A DNA stretch of 64,000 nucleotides from Anniella stebbinsi (taxonomy: Eukaryota; Chordata; Lepidosauria; Squamata; Anniellidae): the NCBI GenBank assembly GCA_029215795.1, contig JARDYH010000001.1:191711654-191775653 (forward strand). The letters run 5' to 3'. The notes beneath the pieces are model-generated. The model was not told the DNA's origin, ran no database searches, and saw nothing but the letters and a program-made list of their open reading frames with translations. Shown here one piece after another: positions 1-12,290 of the stretch. Position 1 is the first letter of the stretch. Each line of letters begins with the position of its first letter. The position numbers and the translations under genes are program-made.

Positions 1-244
1 ACATTTTTGAATGCACTTTTCACAATTACAATGTATTTTTGTACATTATTTTTATTAATATACACATTTTTGTATGCATTTTGTTTTAAAATTAGAGAAC
101 TGCATCACAAAATTCGGAGGATAATTGTGTTTTGATTTGCTTCTTGGTTTAGGAAGTGCAAATTAGGTAGGTTTTCATTAAAATACAAATCAAACAAAAT
201 TATCTCCTGGCCCTAGATGGCTTCTGGCCAACAGAAGCTTCTGC
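1..244. other. Unassigned AT-rich sequence
   Basis: I see no open frame, repeat end or RNA gene that I can support in this stretch. Confidence 0.4.
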
Positions 245-312
245 CATAGTAAATATGTTAGTTTCAAGGTTCTCTTTGTTTTTTGTTTCAACAGACTAAC
301 ACAGCATAATTA
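245..312. repeat. Short interspersed-repeat fragment
   Basis: The stretch ending in ACAGACTAACACAGC resembles, from memory, a fragment that recurs in reptile genomes (a TTAGT...AAGGT block, a T-rich block, then ACAGACTAACACRGC). I cannot name the family and there is no second copy in this window to compare, so this rests only on recall. Confidence 0.3.
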
Positions 313-993
313 CCCCACTAGAATGAGTAGATTTGTTAAAAGGAAATATTTTAGGTGGAAATCTACTTTTAGCCTGAAAAACAAAAAAGTCCCTAAATCA
401 GACTTGTCTTTGGAATCCAAACAGTGATTTTTAAACAGATATCTCAATCCAGAAGTTGAAGGCTGCACATCAGCTCCTGTGTGCAGGTTATTTGCATCTA
501 ACAAGTCAGTATTTAGATGGCTGTTGTAAATCACAATCCATATTATCAATCACTTGTTCAGGGGGCAAGAGAAGAAGGGAGTGCTAGATCCACCAAATGA
601 GAAACTAGCACAGTGATAGGAGATGGAGCCACCTCTGTTGGGTGGCATCTAAATAGCTCCAATGCTGTTAATGGGAGACCTAGACGTGGGGATCCAGCCA
701 CATGAGCTACATACAGATGAACTACATTCTTTCTAGCGGAGGATCCATGCACAGAAGCAATTCCCCCCCCCCCCACTGCTTTCAGCATAATGCTCTGAGA
801 AACCTTTGATTGGGAGACAGTGAGCCAAGGGAGTCATTTATAGAAAAATCTCCAAACACCTCTGCCAGTTGCAATGTACAACGTGGCATAACATAGTCAC
901 TTCCAAGTCAGCTAGAAGACAACATGATTCTTACATTATGTTCTGGATTATCAACCATAATTGTGGAGAGTGAAGTTTGAGTGTGTCTAGAGT
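313..993. other. Unassigned sequence
   Basis: No supported gene. There is a run of C around 766-776. Short frames on either strand show no family resemblance. Confidence 0.4.
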
Positions 994-1404
994 AGGGTGA
1001 CCATATTTGAGAAACCAAAAAAGAGGACACCCTGTGTGTGGGGGGGAAGTGGTTTTCCAGGGCCTCTGGAAAGCACGTCTTTCCACCACCACCTTGAAGG
1101 ACCCGACTGGAGCAGAGGAGGGGAAAGTGTGTCATTCCCACCTCCCACTGCTCCAGTTGGAGCCTTTTCTATAATGTCCAGGAATGACACGTTTTCCCAT
1201 TTAAGGTCCTGATTGGAGCAATGGGAGGGAAATGACACACCTCCAGAAAGCATGTCATTCCCTCCCACCATGCTAATGGCAGTTTTAAAGGGGAAAGTGT
1301 TTCTTTCCAGGACATTATAGAAAATTACAGAAAATCCCCCCTGACACTCAGAATAGAACAAAAACCAGGACAAATCCAGGGAAATCCTGACAGTTGGTCA
1401 CCCT
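994..1404. mobile_element. MITE of the GGTGACCA family
   Basis: The stretch opens with AGGGTGACCATA and closes with TTGGTCACCCT, a terminal inverted repeat. Inside, the left end has AGAGGACACC and the right end has CCAGGACAAATCC, which are the next blocks expected in this family. Related copies lie at 55905-56089 and 59044-59311. The inside also holds an inverted GGCCTCTGGAAAGCACGTC-like block. There is no transposase, so it is non-autonomous. I could not find a convincing target-site duplication, so the superfamily is left open. Confidence 0.6.
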
Positions 1405-1737
1405 AAAGAAGCTCTTCTTGCACCTGAAAGAGGGGTGGTTATGGCACAAATATGCAATCAACACTGCTTTACTACACTCGAGGACCATGTCTGGTCTCCA
1501 GTATTCCCTTCACCCTTCTTTACACTAAAATACCTTTGTATTTTGCTCTTTCTTTTCGTGAACCACTGGGGAACACTCAGTGAAATTTCTATGTGGAAAA
1601 TGAAATTATAGTAGGATAAATGATTGTAGCTACTACAGAATTCACAAGGAATGGTCAGCTATTTAGAAATAAGCTTTTTCTTATAGATGAGACAAAACTA
1701 CCCATCATTTTCCATTCTTGAAACAATTGACTTCCAA
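1405..1737. other. Unassigned sequence
   Basis: No supported feature. Confidence 0.4.
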
Positions 1738-2111
1738 GGCCAAGCTACACGAAATACAGGAGATCCATGGATAAACATTTTTTACCTCATGGGTTGGAGG
1801 CTCTGATTTTCATCAGTGCGGCGATAATGGGGAAGAGAGAAATTAACCCTTTCTCCATGCTGTTTTCTTTATCTAAATCCTCCCGCATGCTAGATAAAAT
1901 ATGAACACCTGTGATTCCTTTTGCACCATGGAGCTAACAGCAGCTTTGAGAAGCAATTTAGATTGAGGAAATGACATGGAGGGGAACGGTTAAATCCTTC
2001 ACCGCCCTTCAAGCCCCAGTATTCAGTTAAAAACACCAGCTTCTTTAAGGTAAAGGTGAAAATGCCAGATGCTCCCACCATGGATTTCCCATGTCCTATG
2101 TAGCTTGGGCC
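1738..2111. mobile_element. MITE-like element with GGCCAAGCTACA ends
   Basis: The left end reads GGCCAAGCTACA and the right end reads TGTAGCTTGGGCC, an inverted repeat with one inserted base. The 374 bp between carry no long frame. The flanks show no clear direct duplication, so the ends may have decayed. The call rests on the inverted ends only. Confidence 0.4.
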
Positions 2112-2711
2112 TCAAATAATTCTGTGAAACTAGTCCTGCCCTAAAGGTACATGCACCTCCACATTTATTAGCATAAAACTTTTTAAACTGAAAACATTTC
2201 AGCTCCCTACTTCTAAAGCTTGATTCACTGATTATAGACTAATTCTTGTCTGTGATGACTATAATTACCCACAGTGATGTATCTTCACTAAATTATTTTT
2301 AAATTAAGAAAGACTTATTCTAGGCAATAATCATCTCATTATTATTTGAGCACATACGCACTACAGCAGTTAACTATCAAGCTAGAATTAAAAGACCAAA
2401 GTTTTCAACTTTCCTTTAAGGAGAGATTTACCAAATGTTAATGCTATTGCTTCTATAAGTTGTTGTTGTTGTTTTTAAAAAATGCTTAACGGGGTGGGTG
2501 GTTTATTCTCAAAGTTCGTGAGAGTAAAGCAAACTTTGGCACAAAAGTTTCTAACAATCTAATATTTTTACATTAAACATTTGCAAAGTCTGTATCTCAC
2601 TTATAATAAAAGAAGAACAATTCACATCTGGGAAGCACACTACCAAACCTCTGATCCAAACTAATGTGCATACTCTTTTATGAGCACCTCATGTTTTCTC
2701 TATGACTCAAA
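2112..2711. other. Unassigned AT-rich sequence
   Basis: No supported feature beyond short AT-rich runs. Confidence 0.4.
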
Positions 2712-2936
2712 CAGTGAATTTGGACGACACAATAAGCAACTGGAGGGGAACAATCATCAGTTGTATCGACTATCGTGTCATCCGAATGTTGCCATAGTCA
2801 ATCAACTCAGTGCTGATCCTAATCCACACCACGGCTGATTATTTATTACCATGTTGTGTGGGGAGTACCCCCTAGATGAACAACTGTAAAGCTGATTATT
2901 ACTCCACCATTGACTATCGTGTGTCCAAATTCAGCC
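2712..2936. mobile_element. Short MITE with TTGGACGACAC ends
   Basis: The left end TGAATTTGGACGACACAATA is mirrored at the right end by CTATCGTGTGTCCAAATTCA. An inner copy of the same end-like block (TATCGTGTCATCCGAATGTT) lies near 2773. The left end resembles the end of the larger element at 42230-43295 (GTTTGGATGACACAATAA), so the two may belong to one superfamily. No clean target-site duplication was found. Confidence 0.5.
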
Positions 2937-3019
2937 AAAGACTCAACTCTCTGTCTCCATAACAAATCCTATCTTTGCTAGGGATTCTCTACTCCAGTAT
3001 AGAGAAAGGAAGCAGACAA

Positions 3020-3452
3020 GTTCCCGACACGAACCTACCCGTACACTACAATCTACATCTAAGGTCCTCCTCCGGTTGCCTACTCCGAGGGAGGCACGGA
3101 GGGTAGCAACAAGGGAGAGGGTCTTTTCAGTGGTGGCCCCCCAATTATGGAATGATCTCCCCGACGAGGCTCGCCTGGCGCCAACATTGTTATCTTTTCG
3201 GCGCCAGGTCAAGACTTTCCTCTTCTCTCAGGCATCTAACAGCATATGATGAGGGTTTTGTGTTTTTGTGTTGTTGTTGTGCTTTGACCAGAAGGATATT
3301 GTAATTTTAACTTGTTTTTATGTTTTATGGTTTTAAAATTTTGTATATCAGTATTTTTAATGTTCAATGTTTTTAATTTTTGTAAACCACCCAGAGAGCT
3401 TCGGCTATGGGGCGGTATATAAATGGAATAAAATAAATAAATAAATAAATAG
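3020..3452 (+). mobile_element. L2-type LINE, 3' end
   Basis: This is a 5'-truncated L2 copy. It begins in the last part of the ORF2 frame: the block for P-T-P-R-E-A-R-R and W-N-D-L-P-D-E-A-R-L lies at about 3070-3185 and matches the copy at 11155-12290. The coding end is near 3240, followed by a T-rich 3' UTR, the conserved 3' block CCCAGAGAGCTTCGGCTATG and an (AAAT)n tail. A TGAG-type small change removes continuous coding. No target-site duplication was identified. Confidence 0.85.
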
Positions 3453-4796
3453 TAAGTCCCAAATCTCTCTCACCCTCAACACACCAGAGAATGTGTGTGT
3501 ATGTTTTCCTTTTTTATTACATCCTGTCTGAAATCTAAGAGGTGATCTTTCCCAATTCGCAGGTCTATTTTCATAGTTTCTGTGAATAGGAAAATACTAA
3601 GCATCCATCTCCTAAGATCTGAGGTGCCATTAACCCCAGACCTCCAGGAAGAACTCTGGTGCCCCACAGTCCAGCACCCCCCCCCCCCCAAATGAGATCA
3701 CTTTACCAAAAAATTTTTTTTTTAAAAAAACCCCACCCATCAGTAGTGGCAGGTGTGTTGCTCAGTGAAGCACATGTTGAGCTGGCTCACAGGTCTGTCT
3801 CTGAACAGCATGATTGCCACTGCTGAACTACTATGTTTTTAAAAGGAAGCCCCCTCCTGACACCACCTGGTAAGTTGGAGGGAAAGGAACGTGACTAAAG
3901 CTAGAAGAGTGGAGAAGGGGAAAGGTTTGGCAGGTGGGTAAGCTAGTTGGACAAATTATGGATAGTAGCTTTACAGGAAACAGGGCAGCCGGGGGCCTAT
4001 CAGAGAGCATCTTGTCCAGGGCCCCCTCAAACCTGGAAGTGCCAAAATAGTTCAGTAATAGCAGCCATACTGTAGATGCTCAGTCTACAGCTAAACACAT
4101 CACACATGCATGAACACCTTTCTAGAAAACACAACCCTTTCGGAAAACACAATCAAATGGGGTGGTCTTTTTAGTATGCCTTCAACACCATCTTTATTTT
4201 GTCTGGGGATGCACTGCTTGATTCCTTTTAGGACAGAACGCATGCTACTAGCATGCAGAAGGTTGTTGCCCTTTCTCATGTAGGCACTAAATCTAATTTT
4301 AAGGTCTATATCAATTACAACAGCTAGTTGGAAAATATTGTTTGTTTTATTTAATGCAGCCTCCTATTTCTTTTACTTCCTTATCTGAATCCTTTAGGAA
4401 AAACACTTGAACCCAGAAAAGCCTGAAGTTGACCAAGTATTCTGCCTAGCCATAGGATGGTTCTCACTCATTTGTCTAAGAAGCCTGAAGAAAAGCCTGA
4501 CTTCCCACCATTGCTAAATATTTCAGATCCTGCATTCCACATGTCCAGATTTAGGAGTGTTAATGTGGCGGTGGCACACAGTGGTTACAGCTGGTGAGGG
4601 TGTGATATACCGTCTGATGTATCAAGGCTAGTGTGCACCCAAGAATCATTAGACAACCTGTTTCCTAAATCCCTAAATCTTCTTCCCAGAGTCTACACAT
4701 ACTGCAAAGAACTCAAATGGAGATGGAAATCTTCATCCGACTTTGTGCCTGATATAAGAGACTGTACCCATTTTATGTCTTTCAGCGCATGCATAT
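3453..4796. other. Unassigned sequence with homopolymer runs
   Basis: No gene supported. A run of C near 3680-3690 is followed by runs of T and A near 3712-3732. The rest has no recognisable repeat end. Confidence 0.4.
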
Positions 4797-5212
4797 AGGG
4801 ATGTATGAGAAATTCATTTCAGTTCAATTTTGGTAAGTTTTTGCACCTCCCGGACCAAACATTGACTCAGACATAATCTGTAGTTGAAGTCCATACCTTT
4901 CTGAGCTTACAATGTGATTCACAGACCAAAATAAATGTGTCCAACAGCATTCATACATTTGAAAAATGTGCATGAAAGAATGCATATTTTTGAAAAATGA
5001 CCACAATACACTTTAATCAATGGGAGAAGAATGTGCACATTTCAAAGGTGTGCGCAAGTGATGAGTGCATTTGGAAAAATCCGTATGAAAATCTGCGCAG
5101 ATTTTCGTGCAAAAAGAAAAAAACAAGCTCACAATCTGATAAGGACCCGAACTTGGAAACACAATTTGGAGAACGTCAACAAGCTTGTGTTTTGCTGATT
5201 TGAACATCCCTA
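4797..5212. mobile_element. hAT-like MITE with AGGGATGT ends
   Basis: The left end reads TAGGGATGT and the right end ACATCCCTA, an exact 9-bp inverted repeat at 4797 and 5204-5212. The flanks ATGCATAT and ATGCATTC agree at 6 of 8 bases, as in a decayed 8-bp duplication. The inside is AT-rich without a transposase frame. Terminal bases and duplication length fit the hAT superfamily, but the match is imperfect. Confidence 0.5.
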
Positions 5213-5985
5213 TGCATTCAGGGAGGGGCAAAAATCTTGCCTCTCACTTCCCATTGAACTTTGGAGATCATCATAATGCCCTTGCTGCTTCTAACCTTCT
5301 TCAGTATCTGAAACAGTGACAATTTTCATTTTGCAAAAGGTTTTGGGGGATTCAGAAGCAGCAGGTTCTCTCTTGCATGGCTATGACCACTTTTTATACT
5401 GTAGAAATTGAGTTATCAAAGACCATAGAAGAATAGTATAAAGTTTTTATCATGCAATTGATTAGCCATTGCTAGGGGAAGGAAGCTAGAGTCATATTCT
5501 CAGAAATAATTACTTTCGTATGCTTGCTTCAGTACTGCAGGTTCTTTATTGCTTTGATTCCTCTTCGGCTCTCATTAAACAATAAAAGGTATTCTATGAT
5601 TTAAACTCAATACACTTCAAAATTCTCTGTAAATGCTAATGTACATAGGGTTCCATTTACTTTAGTGGTGGGAACAAAAAAAAGGTGTCCATAAACTGGC
5701 TTCCATTTTGGAAATGACTGGGAAAACCACTCCCTAAGAGGGAGAAGAAGCCATGTGTATATAGGAACTGCAAAGACTGGTAAGCCATCACTCAACTGAG
5801 GTTCATCAGGAAGCGCCATGGGAATTAAAGGAAGTGACTATATTTTGGTTAGAGCTGCTAGCACAGCCACACTCTTTTGCAGAAACAAAAAAAGAAAGAA
5901 AGCCACATACACAGTACAACATTGACCATCACTTAGACAGAACCAGCAGCTTCTTCATAGAATTCCTAAAAGAAAATATTTGACA
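5213..5985. other. Unassigned sequence
   Basis: No supported feature. Confidence 0.4.
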
Positions 5986-6525
5986 CCATAGAATCATAGA
6001 ATAGTAGAGTTGGAAGGGGCCTATAAGGCCATCGAGTCCAACACCCTGTTCAATGCAGGAATCCACCTTAAAGCATACCTGAAACATGAATGTCCAGCTG
6101 CCTCTTGAAGGCCTCTAGTGTATAAGAACCCACGACATCCCTAGGTAATTGGGTCCACTGTTGTCCTGCTTCAAATACCTTTCAAGTATTTGAAGAGAGC
6201 AATCATGTCTCCCCTCAATCTTCTCTTCTCTAGGCTAAACATGCCCAGTTCTTTCAGTCTCTCCTCACAGGACTTTGTTCCCAGACCCCTGATCATCCTT
6301 GTTGCCCTTCTCTGAAAATGCTCCAGTTTGTCTGCATCCTTCTTGAAGTGTGGTGCCCAGAACTGGAGGCAATACTCAAGATGAGGCCTAAACAGTGCTG
6401 AATAGACTTGGGAACCAATACCTCATGCAATTTGGAAGCTGTACTTCTATTAATGCATGCCAAAATAGCATTTGCTTTTTTTGTTTTTGTATGCAGCCAC
6501 ATCATACTGTTGGCTCATATTCACC
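5986..6525 (-). mobile_element. CR1 LINE 3' UTR, 5'-truncated
   Basis: Read on the plus strand, the copy opens with CCATAGAATCATAGAAT, the complement of the ATTCTATG repeats that end CR1 elements. It continues with GTTGGAAGGGGCCTATAAGG and a long run typical of the amniote CR1 3' region, including GTGTGGTGCCCAGAACTGGA. The element therefore lies on the minus strand with its 3' end at the low coordinate. There is no coding part. Confidence 0.8.
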
Positions 6526-7744
6526 ATCACACATCATTGTGTCTGGTCATTTCTTATAAAAGCAAATACTTCAAATATCTTGGTTCTATTTCAACCTCTC
6601 TTTCAGTCCATTTATGGATAGCAGGTTCAGGGAAACACAGTAGGCAAACCTGTGAATTTTTATATGATGTACAATATTGCACATTTTGGGAACAGTAGAA
6701 CCGAAGGGCAGGATATTTTTTAAAAAATAATTTATTTTATTAATTAACGTAATTTTTATAGCTGAAATGTGATTTTTGTTTTAATGGGATTTACCATAAG
6801 AACATCTAATAACACTGTTTCAGTGTATGTTATCTTGATAGTTATGCAACTGTAGACTCAAAGAATTCCACCTTTCATTATGAGTAGAAATACACAATAA
6901 CAGTGCAATTACCCCCTTTGGGAATTCTATTCACTAAAGATGCAGCTGAAAAGCCATTGTAAACCACACAAATATTTTGATACACTTCATTATCAAGGAT
7001 TCCTAATCTTAGGAACATACTAGACACAATTTAGATAGCTGAAATACTGGAATACATAAATTGTATTGTTTTAGGATTAAACGTTCTAGCTACTCCCTGC
7101 TTGTTACAGCCAATTTTCAGACTGTTTCCGTGAAATTTCTTATTAAACAATATCAGCAAATGTTTCTAGCTTCCAGCTGTTCCTTCAGGTATCCAGGCCT
7201 TATGGGAGTATCTGATGAGTAAGCCTATCAGGTCCTCACACATCAATTTAATTCCATTCTGGTGTAACTCACCAGAGTATTTGGAACCAGCTAGGGATAG
7301 TGATTTGTCACTGGGCTACAACTGAATCAAACTGGATAACTGATACATCACTATTATGTCTCCAAATTTCTTGAAGCAGATTATGTGGTTGAATTAAATA
7401 GTGGTGAAGACTAAATGGTAATGGTATATATGTGTAGAATGGGATCACATTTCTAGAGATCCCTAAAGTAGAGTTTTTCCAGAAACATTAACATAAAGAA
7501 GTATAATTTAAAGGGGATAGCGTAGGCAATGAATTTGGTATGGGGCAAAATTTGCATGGTGATCAACTAAGAATTAAAGTAAACAGAACATGTTATTTGA
7601 TGCTATTCATAGCACCAAATTTACAAAAATAACCTTCCCAGACCTGGAAATTCTCTAATGGAATTCCTTATATTAAATTTACATTGTATGTGAAGAAATG
7701 AAGAAGTAGAAATGCATGAAATTAATTGTCTTAGACTCCAATTC
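6526..7744. other. Unassigned AT-rich sequence
   Basis: No supported gene or repeat end. Confidence 0.4.
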
Positions 7745-7825
7745 CAGACATTCTTAACTGAGAATAGGCCCCAGTAAACTAAATGAGGCTTACTTCTGAG
7801 TAGACATGCATAGGATTGCACTGTT
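7745..7825. repeat. Fragment of the 'TTACTTCTGAGTAGACATGC' repeat
   Basis: GAGGCTTACTTCTGAGTAGACATGCATAGGATTGC-like text marks this as a copy of an inverted-repeat family also seen at 30735-31045, 37318-37415 and 37990-38130. The family pairs a TCAGAAGTAAG block with a CCAGGTAAGT...AGGATTGCA block around an ATTCAATGG core. This copy has only one arm. Confidence 0.5.
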
Positions 7826-9123
7826 AAGCAATTTTAAATGTGTTTTCATGAAATAAAAAAACTACCATAAATAAGCTATTATAGAATTCAACCAGAACAT
7901 TTTAATTGCTTTTGTAATTAATCTTCCAGCATTGGTCTTTGTTTTGACTTCATTTCTGTATGCTAAATTCATAGCAAATGCCTTCAAAATATTTTCTAAA
8001 GTATGCATCATTTGAGTGTGGCCAGTGCACAAGATTGATGGGTCTTTTAAGAGGTTATATTGTTATTTTACCTTTACAAAGAGGATGATTAATAGCTGGA
8101 ATTAAGCTTTGAAATAGCTATCCCTTCTTTAAATGGAAAGAATTATCATAATGTAGTTTGTTCAAGTACATGGCACAGACATTTTGCTATGTTAATGCTA
8201 CCTCGGCACAGGTATCGTTCTATGCTGATAGTCTACTTTGATTTGGGTAATAAAACGAGCCCTCAAGTATGTCTGAATTATTTGTGGCATTAAACAAGCA
8301 GCAAGTTGCTGAATATTTTAAATATTTTTTTAACTCCACACACATCACTAGGTACAACAGCAAAATTCTTCCACACCTACTATATCAATTTGGAAATTTA
8401 CTTATGGTAGTATTTTCTTCTCCTGTTTTTAGAGTATGAAATTTCCAAATCCTGGCCAAGAGAGAATGAGAAATTATAATGCAATGAGAACCCAACCATA
8501 TGAGTTGCAATCCATTCTGGTTTGATCCAGGTTCATGTGAGTGTGGATCAATCCTCAAAATGAGTTGCAAATTAGACCCCCTCTCTTCTCTTTCCCTGCC
8601 AATCCTCTCCTCCCACCATCTTTCACCAGCAAAAAACCAAAACAGAACAAAAAAAACTTGCTATTGCAAGGAGGGATAATCAGCAGCTCGAGGGGGTCTG
8701 CCTCACTAGGTGACAGCCAGTTGAATTGCAGAAGTAGAAATGTTGCTTCGGAACATAAAGTTTCATTTCAAATTCTGCAGGCGGACAGGATGTTTATGAA
8801 GGTTATGTTGTGTTCCTGCTCTCTCGCTCTCTCTCTCTCTTACACACACTTTTCCCACACTGCTTGCAAAAGGGTGGGAAGCTTAGAGGGAAGGGGAGAG
8901 ATGTAAAATCATCTAGGTTTTGTGAGCATTCCTTTATAGTACTTGCAAACCTCTTGGTGTTTGGAGAGTTTTTCAAAGGAATACTCACATGGCTTTTCAA
9001 GGTGAGCAGAGTGGTCTTCAGCCATTCCTCAACAGAACTCCAAAAGGCATGACACCAATGGGAGGCCACTTCTTTGGGTGCCCATGAGGGTGAGGGGTCA
9101 ACTCTCTTGATCTTTCTAGGTCC
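7826..9123. other. Unassigned sequence with a short CT run
   Basis: Nothing recognisable except a CT-rich microsatellite at about 8819-8842. Confidence 0.4.
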
Positions 9124-9440
9124 CCTCTACAAGGATTCGCTTTTGCGCCTGGTTAGGCGATTATGCGCATAATCGCAGAAGCGCATTTACGCCTAATACC
9201 TCTGCAAGAGAGGCGGCGAGAGGCGGCAAAGCGCATTAACGGATGACCAAAATGCGCTAACGGATGACCAAAATGCGCTTTACAAGTAGTTAATGCGCAT
9301 AAGCGCTTGTTCACATAGTCAAAATGCGCTTTAACGGCCGGAGCAAAATAAAACTCGCTGTTTAACGCGCATTCGATAATGCGCATAATCGGAGAGATAA
9401 CGCGCCTCTACACCCGATTTGCGCTCCGTTCTTGTAGAGG
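9124..9440. mobile_element. GCGC-rich MITE-like element
   Basis: Both ends carry the exact 10-bp inverted repeat CCTCTACAAG / CTTGTAGAGG. The 317 bp between hold roughly a dozen GCGC sites, many inside ATGCGC or its complement GCGCAT, and a direct repeat of GCGCTAACGGATGACCAAAAT-like text near 9228-9278. This is strikingly CpG-rich in an AT-rich region. A further CTTGTAGAGG lies at 9480-9489, so the true right end could be there. No target-site duplication and no coding frame were found. Confidence 0.5.
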
Positions 9441-9899
9441 TAAATTTTTTAATGCGCCTTGAAAGAGCTTTAAATGCCTCTTGTAGAGGCAGCCCTAGAC
9501 TCATGTAAGAGAGTATTTAGTATTAGGACGGTACTAAATTTCCCTTCTGGCTTTCTGGTTGTTTGGCTCAGGGGATTATCAAATGTGATTAGCACTGATA
9601 TTGGTGATATTGGAGCTTTTGAGAGTCTATTTTACTTCAGTGGGGTTGTTGTTGTTTTGTGTCTTGAGGGTATGTGTTTTAGGATATTGTACAGGAGGTT
9701 GTTGGGTCTGGGTATCCCTGTGGTTAGTTTTAGGCTAACCATGTGTCTCTTGGACTTCTGTCCATCCTAGCTGATTAAAACAGCTAGAATAGGTGAAAGA
9801 GATTATAAATATGGGAGGGCAAAATTCCAGCAATTTTGAATGAGGCAAGGTCAGAATGTTAAAAATGCTCTCCTCTATCCTGGACAACGATTTGGACTC
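9441..9899. other. Unassigned sequence
   Basis: No supported gene. It may include the start of the decayed L2 copy that follows. Confidence 0.35.
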
Positions 9900-11112
9900 C
9901 TCCATTCTGGATAATCATTGGAGAGTTTCCAATGTTCCATTTTTGGGCAAGGTCTTTAATGTTTTGTGGTGACACAATTCCAGATTTTCTTGGACAAGAC
10001 TTAGTATTTCCTGTCTGATTCTCAGCCAATTTTCAGTAGTCTTCATTACCTTGTTAATGATGTACAATAGTGACTAGAAAAAGGAAGGGCATCCCTGTTT
10101 GTTCTACTGGATATTGCAGTGGCTTTTAAAGCCATCAAGCATGATATTCTTATGGTTCAGTTTGTTAGGTTGTTTTGCATTTCAACCTTACCAAGAGGGT
10201 AGATTCTTGAAGATGGTGCTGGGGCACTACTGTTATTCACTTTGACCTTTAACCTACGGAATTCTTCAGTCCCCCCCCCCCCATGCTGTTTAACATCTAC
10301 ATGAAATCACTGGGAAAGTCATACAAAGATTTGGAGTGTGACATCATCAATATGCAGACAATACCTAATTCTATCTGTCTTTTCCATCTGATTCCAGGGA
10401 GGCAGTGGAGATCCTGAACAGGTATCTTCATTGGGCTGGATGCAGTGTGGGCTGTGCTCATGGATTCAGTCTTTAAGCTTGTGCTCCAGCTGAGCCCCTT
10501 CTTAGAGAAGGGAAATCTGGTGCTGACACACATGCCTTGCCATCATCCCAATTAGACTATTGCAGCAAGTTCAGTATAAGTCTGCCCTTTGCAAAGCCTA
10601 CAACTGGTACAGAATGCTAGAGCCTATTATTCAGAGCTTGTGTCTCCATTGTTGTTTGATCTCCAGTCGCCCTGGTTTGTTTCTGGGCCCAATTCTAATT
10701 GCTGGTCATTACCTTTAAAAGCCTAAATGATTTGGAGCTAGCATATCTAAAGGACCAGCAGCTCCCACCTGATCCTTTTTGCTCTCTGAGAGCTACTGGA
10801 CAAACCATGCTCCATATCCCTCCTCCATCTGTATGCAGGACAGGGCTTTCTCAATCGCAGCTCCCAGACTTTGGAAATCCCCTTATCAGGAGGTCCACCT
10901 AACCTGCAAATTGGTAAAGACTGTCCTGTTTACGTGGGTCTTCACTTTGGCTTAATTAATGCACTCCTATGATTGTATTTGATTGTTGCTTATTGTGTGT
11001 TTTTGATGCTGATCTTTTATAAATCTATTTTTGTTTTTATTAAGAATTGTACATTGTTTGGGCATCTTTTTGGGGGGGTGTGAAAAAACTGATGAATACA
11101 TTTTAAAAAATA
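9900..11112 (+). pseudogene. Decayed L2-type LINE, ORF2 to 3' end
   Basis: Short matches to L2 ORF2 appear in the right order. Near 9928-9955 is the block for S-N-x-P-F-L-G-K-V. Near 10110-10150 is L-D-I-A-V-A-F-K-A-I-x-H-D, which corresponds to the reverse transcriptase A motif. Near 10290 is the L-F-N-I-Y-M-K block, then the Y-A-D-N region near 10345, and the late domain around 10545-10900. Frameshifts and stops are frequent, so it is old. The 3' UTR ends near 11112. It lies just upstream of a better-kept L2 copy but has a different, more degraded sequence. Confidence 0.7.
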
Positions 11113-11154
11113 AGTGTACTAAAGATGTTAAGTGGAGGGGATCATGAGAATTTT

Positions 11155-12253
11155 AGCAAGATAATTATATACATGAAACCGTTGGGTGCGGTCATCCGGA
11201 GTTTTGGAATGCGTTGTCATCAGTACGCTGATGACATGCAACTCTACTTCTCCTTTTCATCTTCATCAGGTGAGGCTGTGGATGTGTTGAACTGGGGCTT
11301 GGCTGCGACAATGGACTGGATGAGAGCTAATAAACTGAAACTCAATCCAGACAAGACTGAGATGCTGTTAGTGGGGGGTTCCTCTGACCGGATGGAGGGT
11401 GTTCAACCTGTTCTGGATGGGGTTGCACTCCCCCTGAAGGAGCAGGTTCGTAGCTTGGGGGTTCTCCTAGAACCATCTCTGTCACTTGAGGCTCAGGTGG
11501 CCTAGGTGGCATGGAGTGCCTTCTACCAACTTTGGCTGGTGGCCCAGCTATGCCCCTATCTGGACAAGGATAACCTGGCTTCAGTTGTCTATGCTCTGGT
11601 AACCTCCAAGTTAGATTACTGCAATGCGCTCTACGTGGGGCTGCCTTTGAAGACAGTTTGGAAGCTGCAGCTTGTGCAGAATGCAGCAGCCAGATTGGTA
11701 ACAGGGACCAGAAGGTTCGAACATATAAGACCGATTCTGGCCCCCTTGCATTGGCTGCCTGTATGTTTCCGAGCCCGATTCAAGGTGCTGGTCTTAACCT
11801 ATAAAGCCTTACACGGTTTGGGACCACAATACCTGATGGAATGCCTTTCCCGACATGAACCTACCCGTACACTACGCTCAACATCAAAGGTCCTCCTCCG
11901 GGTTCCTACTCCGAGGGAAGCTCGGAGGACGGCAACAAGAGAGAGGGCCTTCTCTGTGGTGGCCCCTCAATTATGGAATGATCTCCCCGATGAGGCCCGC
12001 CTGGTGCCAACACTGTTATCTTTTCGGTGCCAGGTTAAAACTTTTCTTTTCTCCCAGGCATTTTAACAGCTCAAGTTGAGGTTTTGATTGATATTGTGGC
12101 CAGGCTTAACAGTTAAAATGTTTTAAAGTGTTTCAATGTCAGCTGTTTTATGTTTATGGTTTTAAATTTTGTATATTGACTTTTTAGTGTTAAATCTTCT
12201 AATTTTTGTAAACCTCCCAGAGAGCTTCGGCTATGGGGTGGTATATAAGTGTA

Positions 12254-12290
<37 letters not shown>
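11155..12290 (+). pseudogene. L2-type LINE ORF2 C-terminal half with 3' UTR
   Basis: The frame from 11158 to 11505 carries the catalytic box Y-A-D-D of an L2-type reverse transcriptase (near 11227) and the segment N-K-L-K-L-N-P-D-K-T-E that follows it. An in-frame TAG at 11503-11505 interrupts it; the same frame resumes and runs to 12064 through the thumb and C-terminal region ending F-L-F-S-Q-A-F. The 3' UTR has CCCAGAGAGCTTCGGCTATG and an (AAT)n tail at about 12255-12290. The protein would be the reverse transcriptase that copies L2 RNA at the target site. The 5' part, with the endonuclease and RT fingers, is missing. Only one stop in about 300 codons suggests a fairly young copy. Confidence 0.88.

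Noticed and set aside
8541..9069. Overlapping frames on both strands near 8.5-9.1 kb
   Set aside because: They depend on a CT microsatellite and have no conserved motif.
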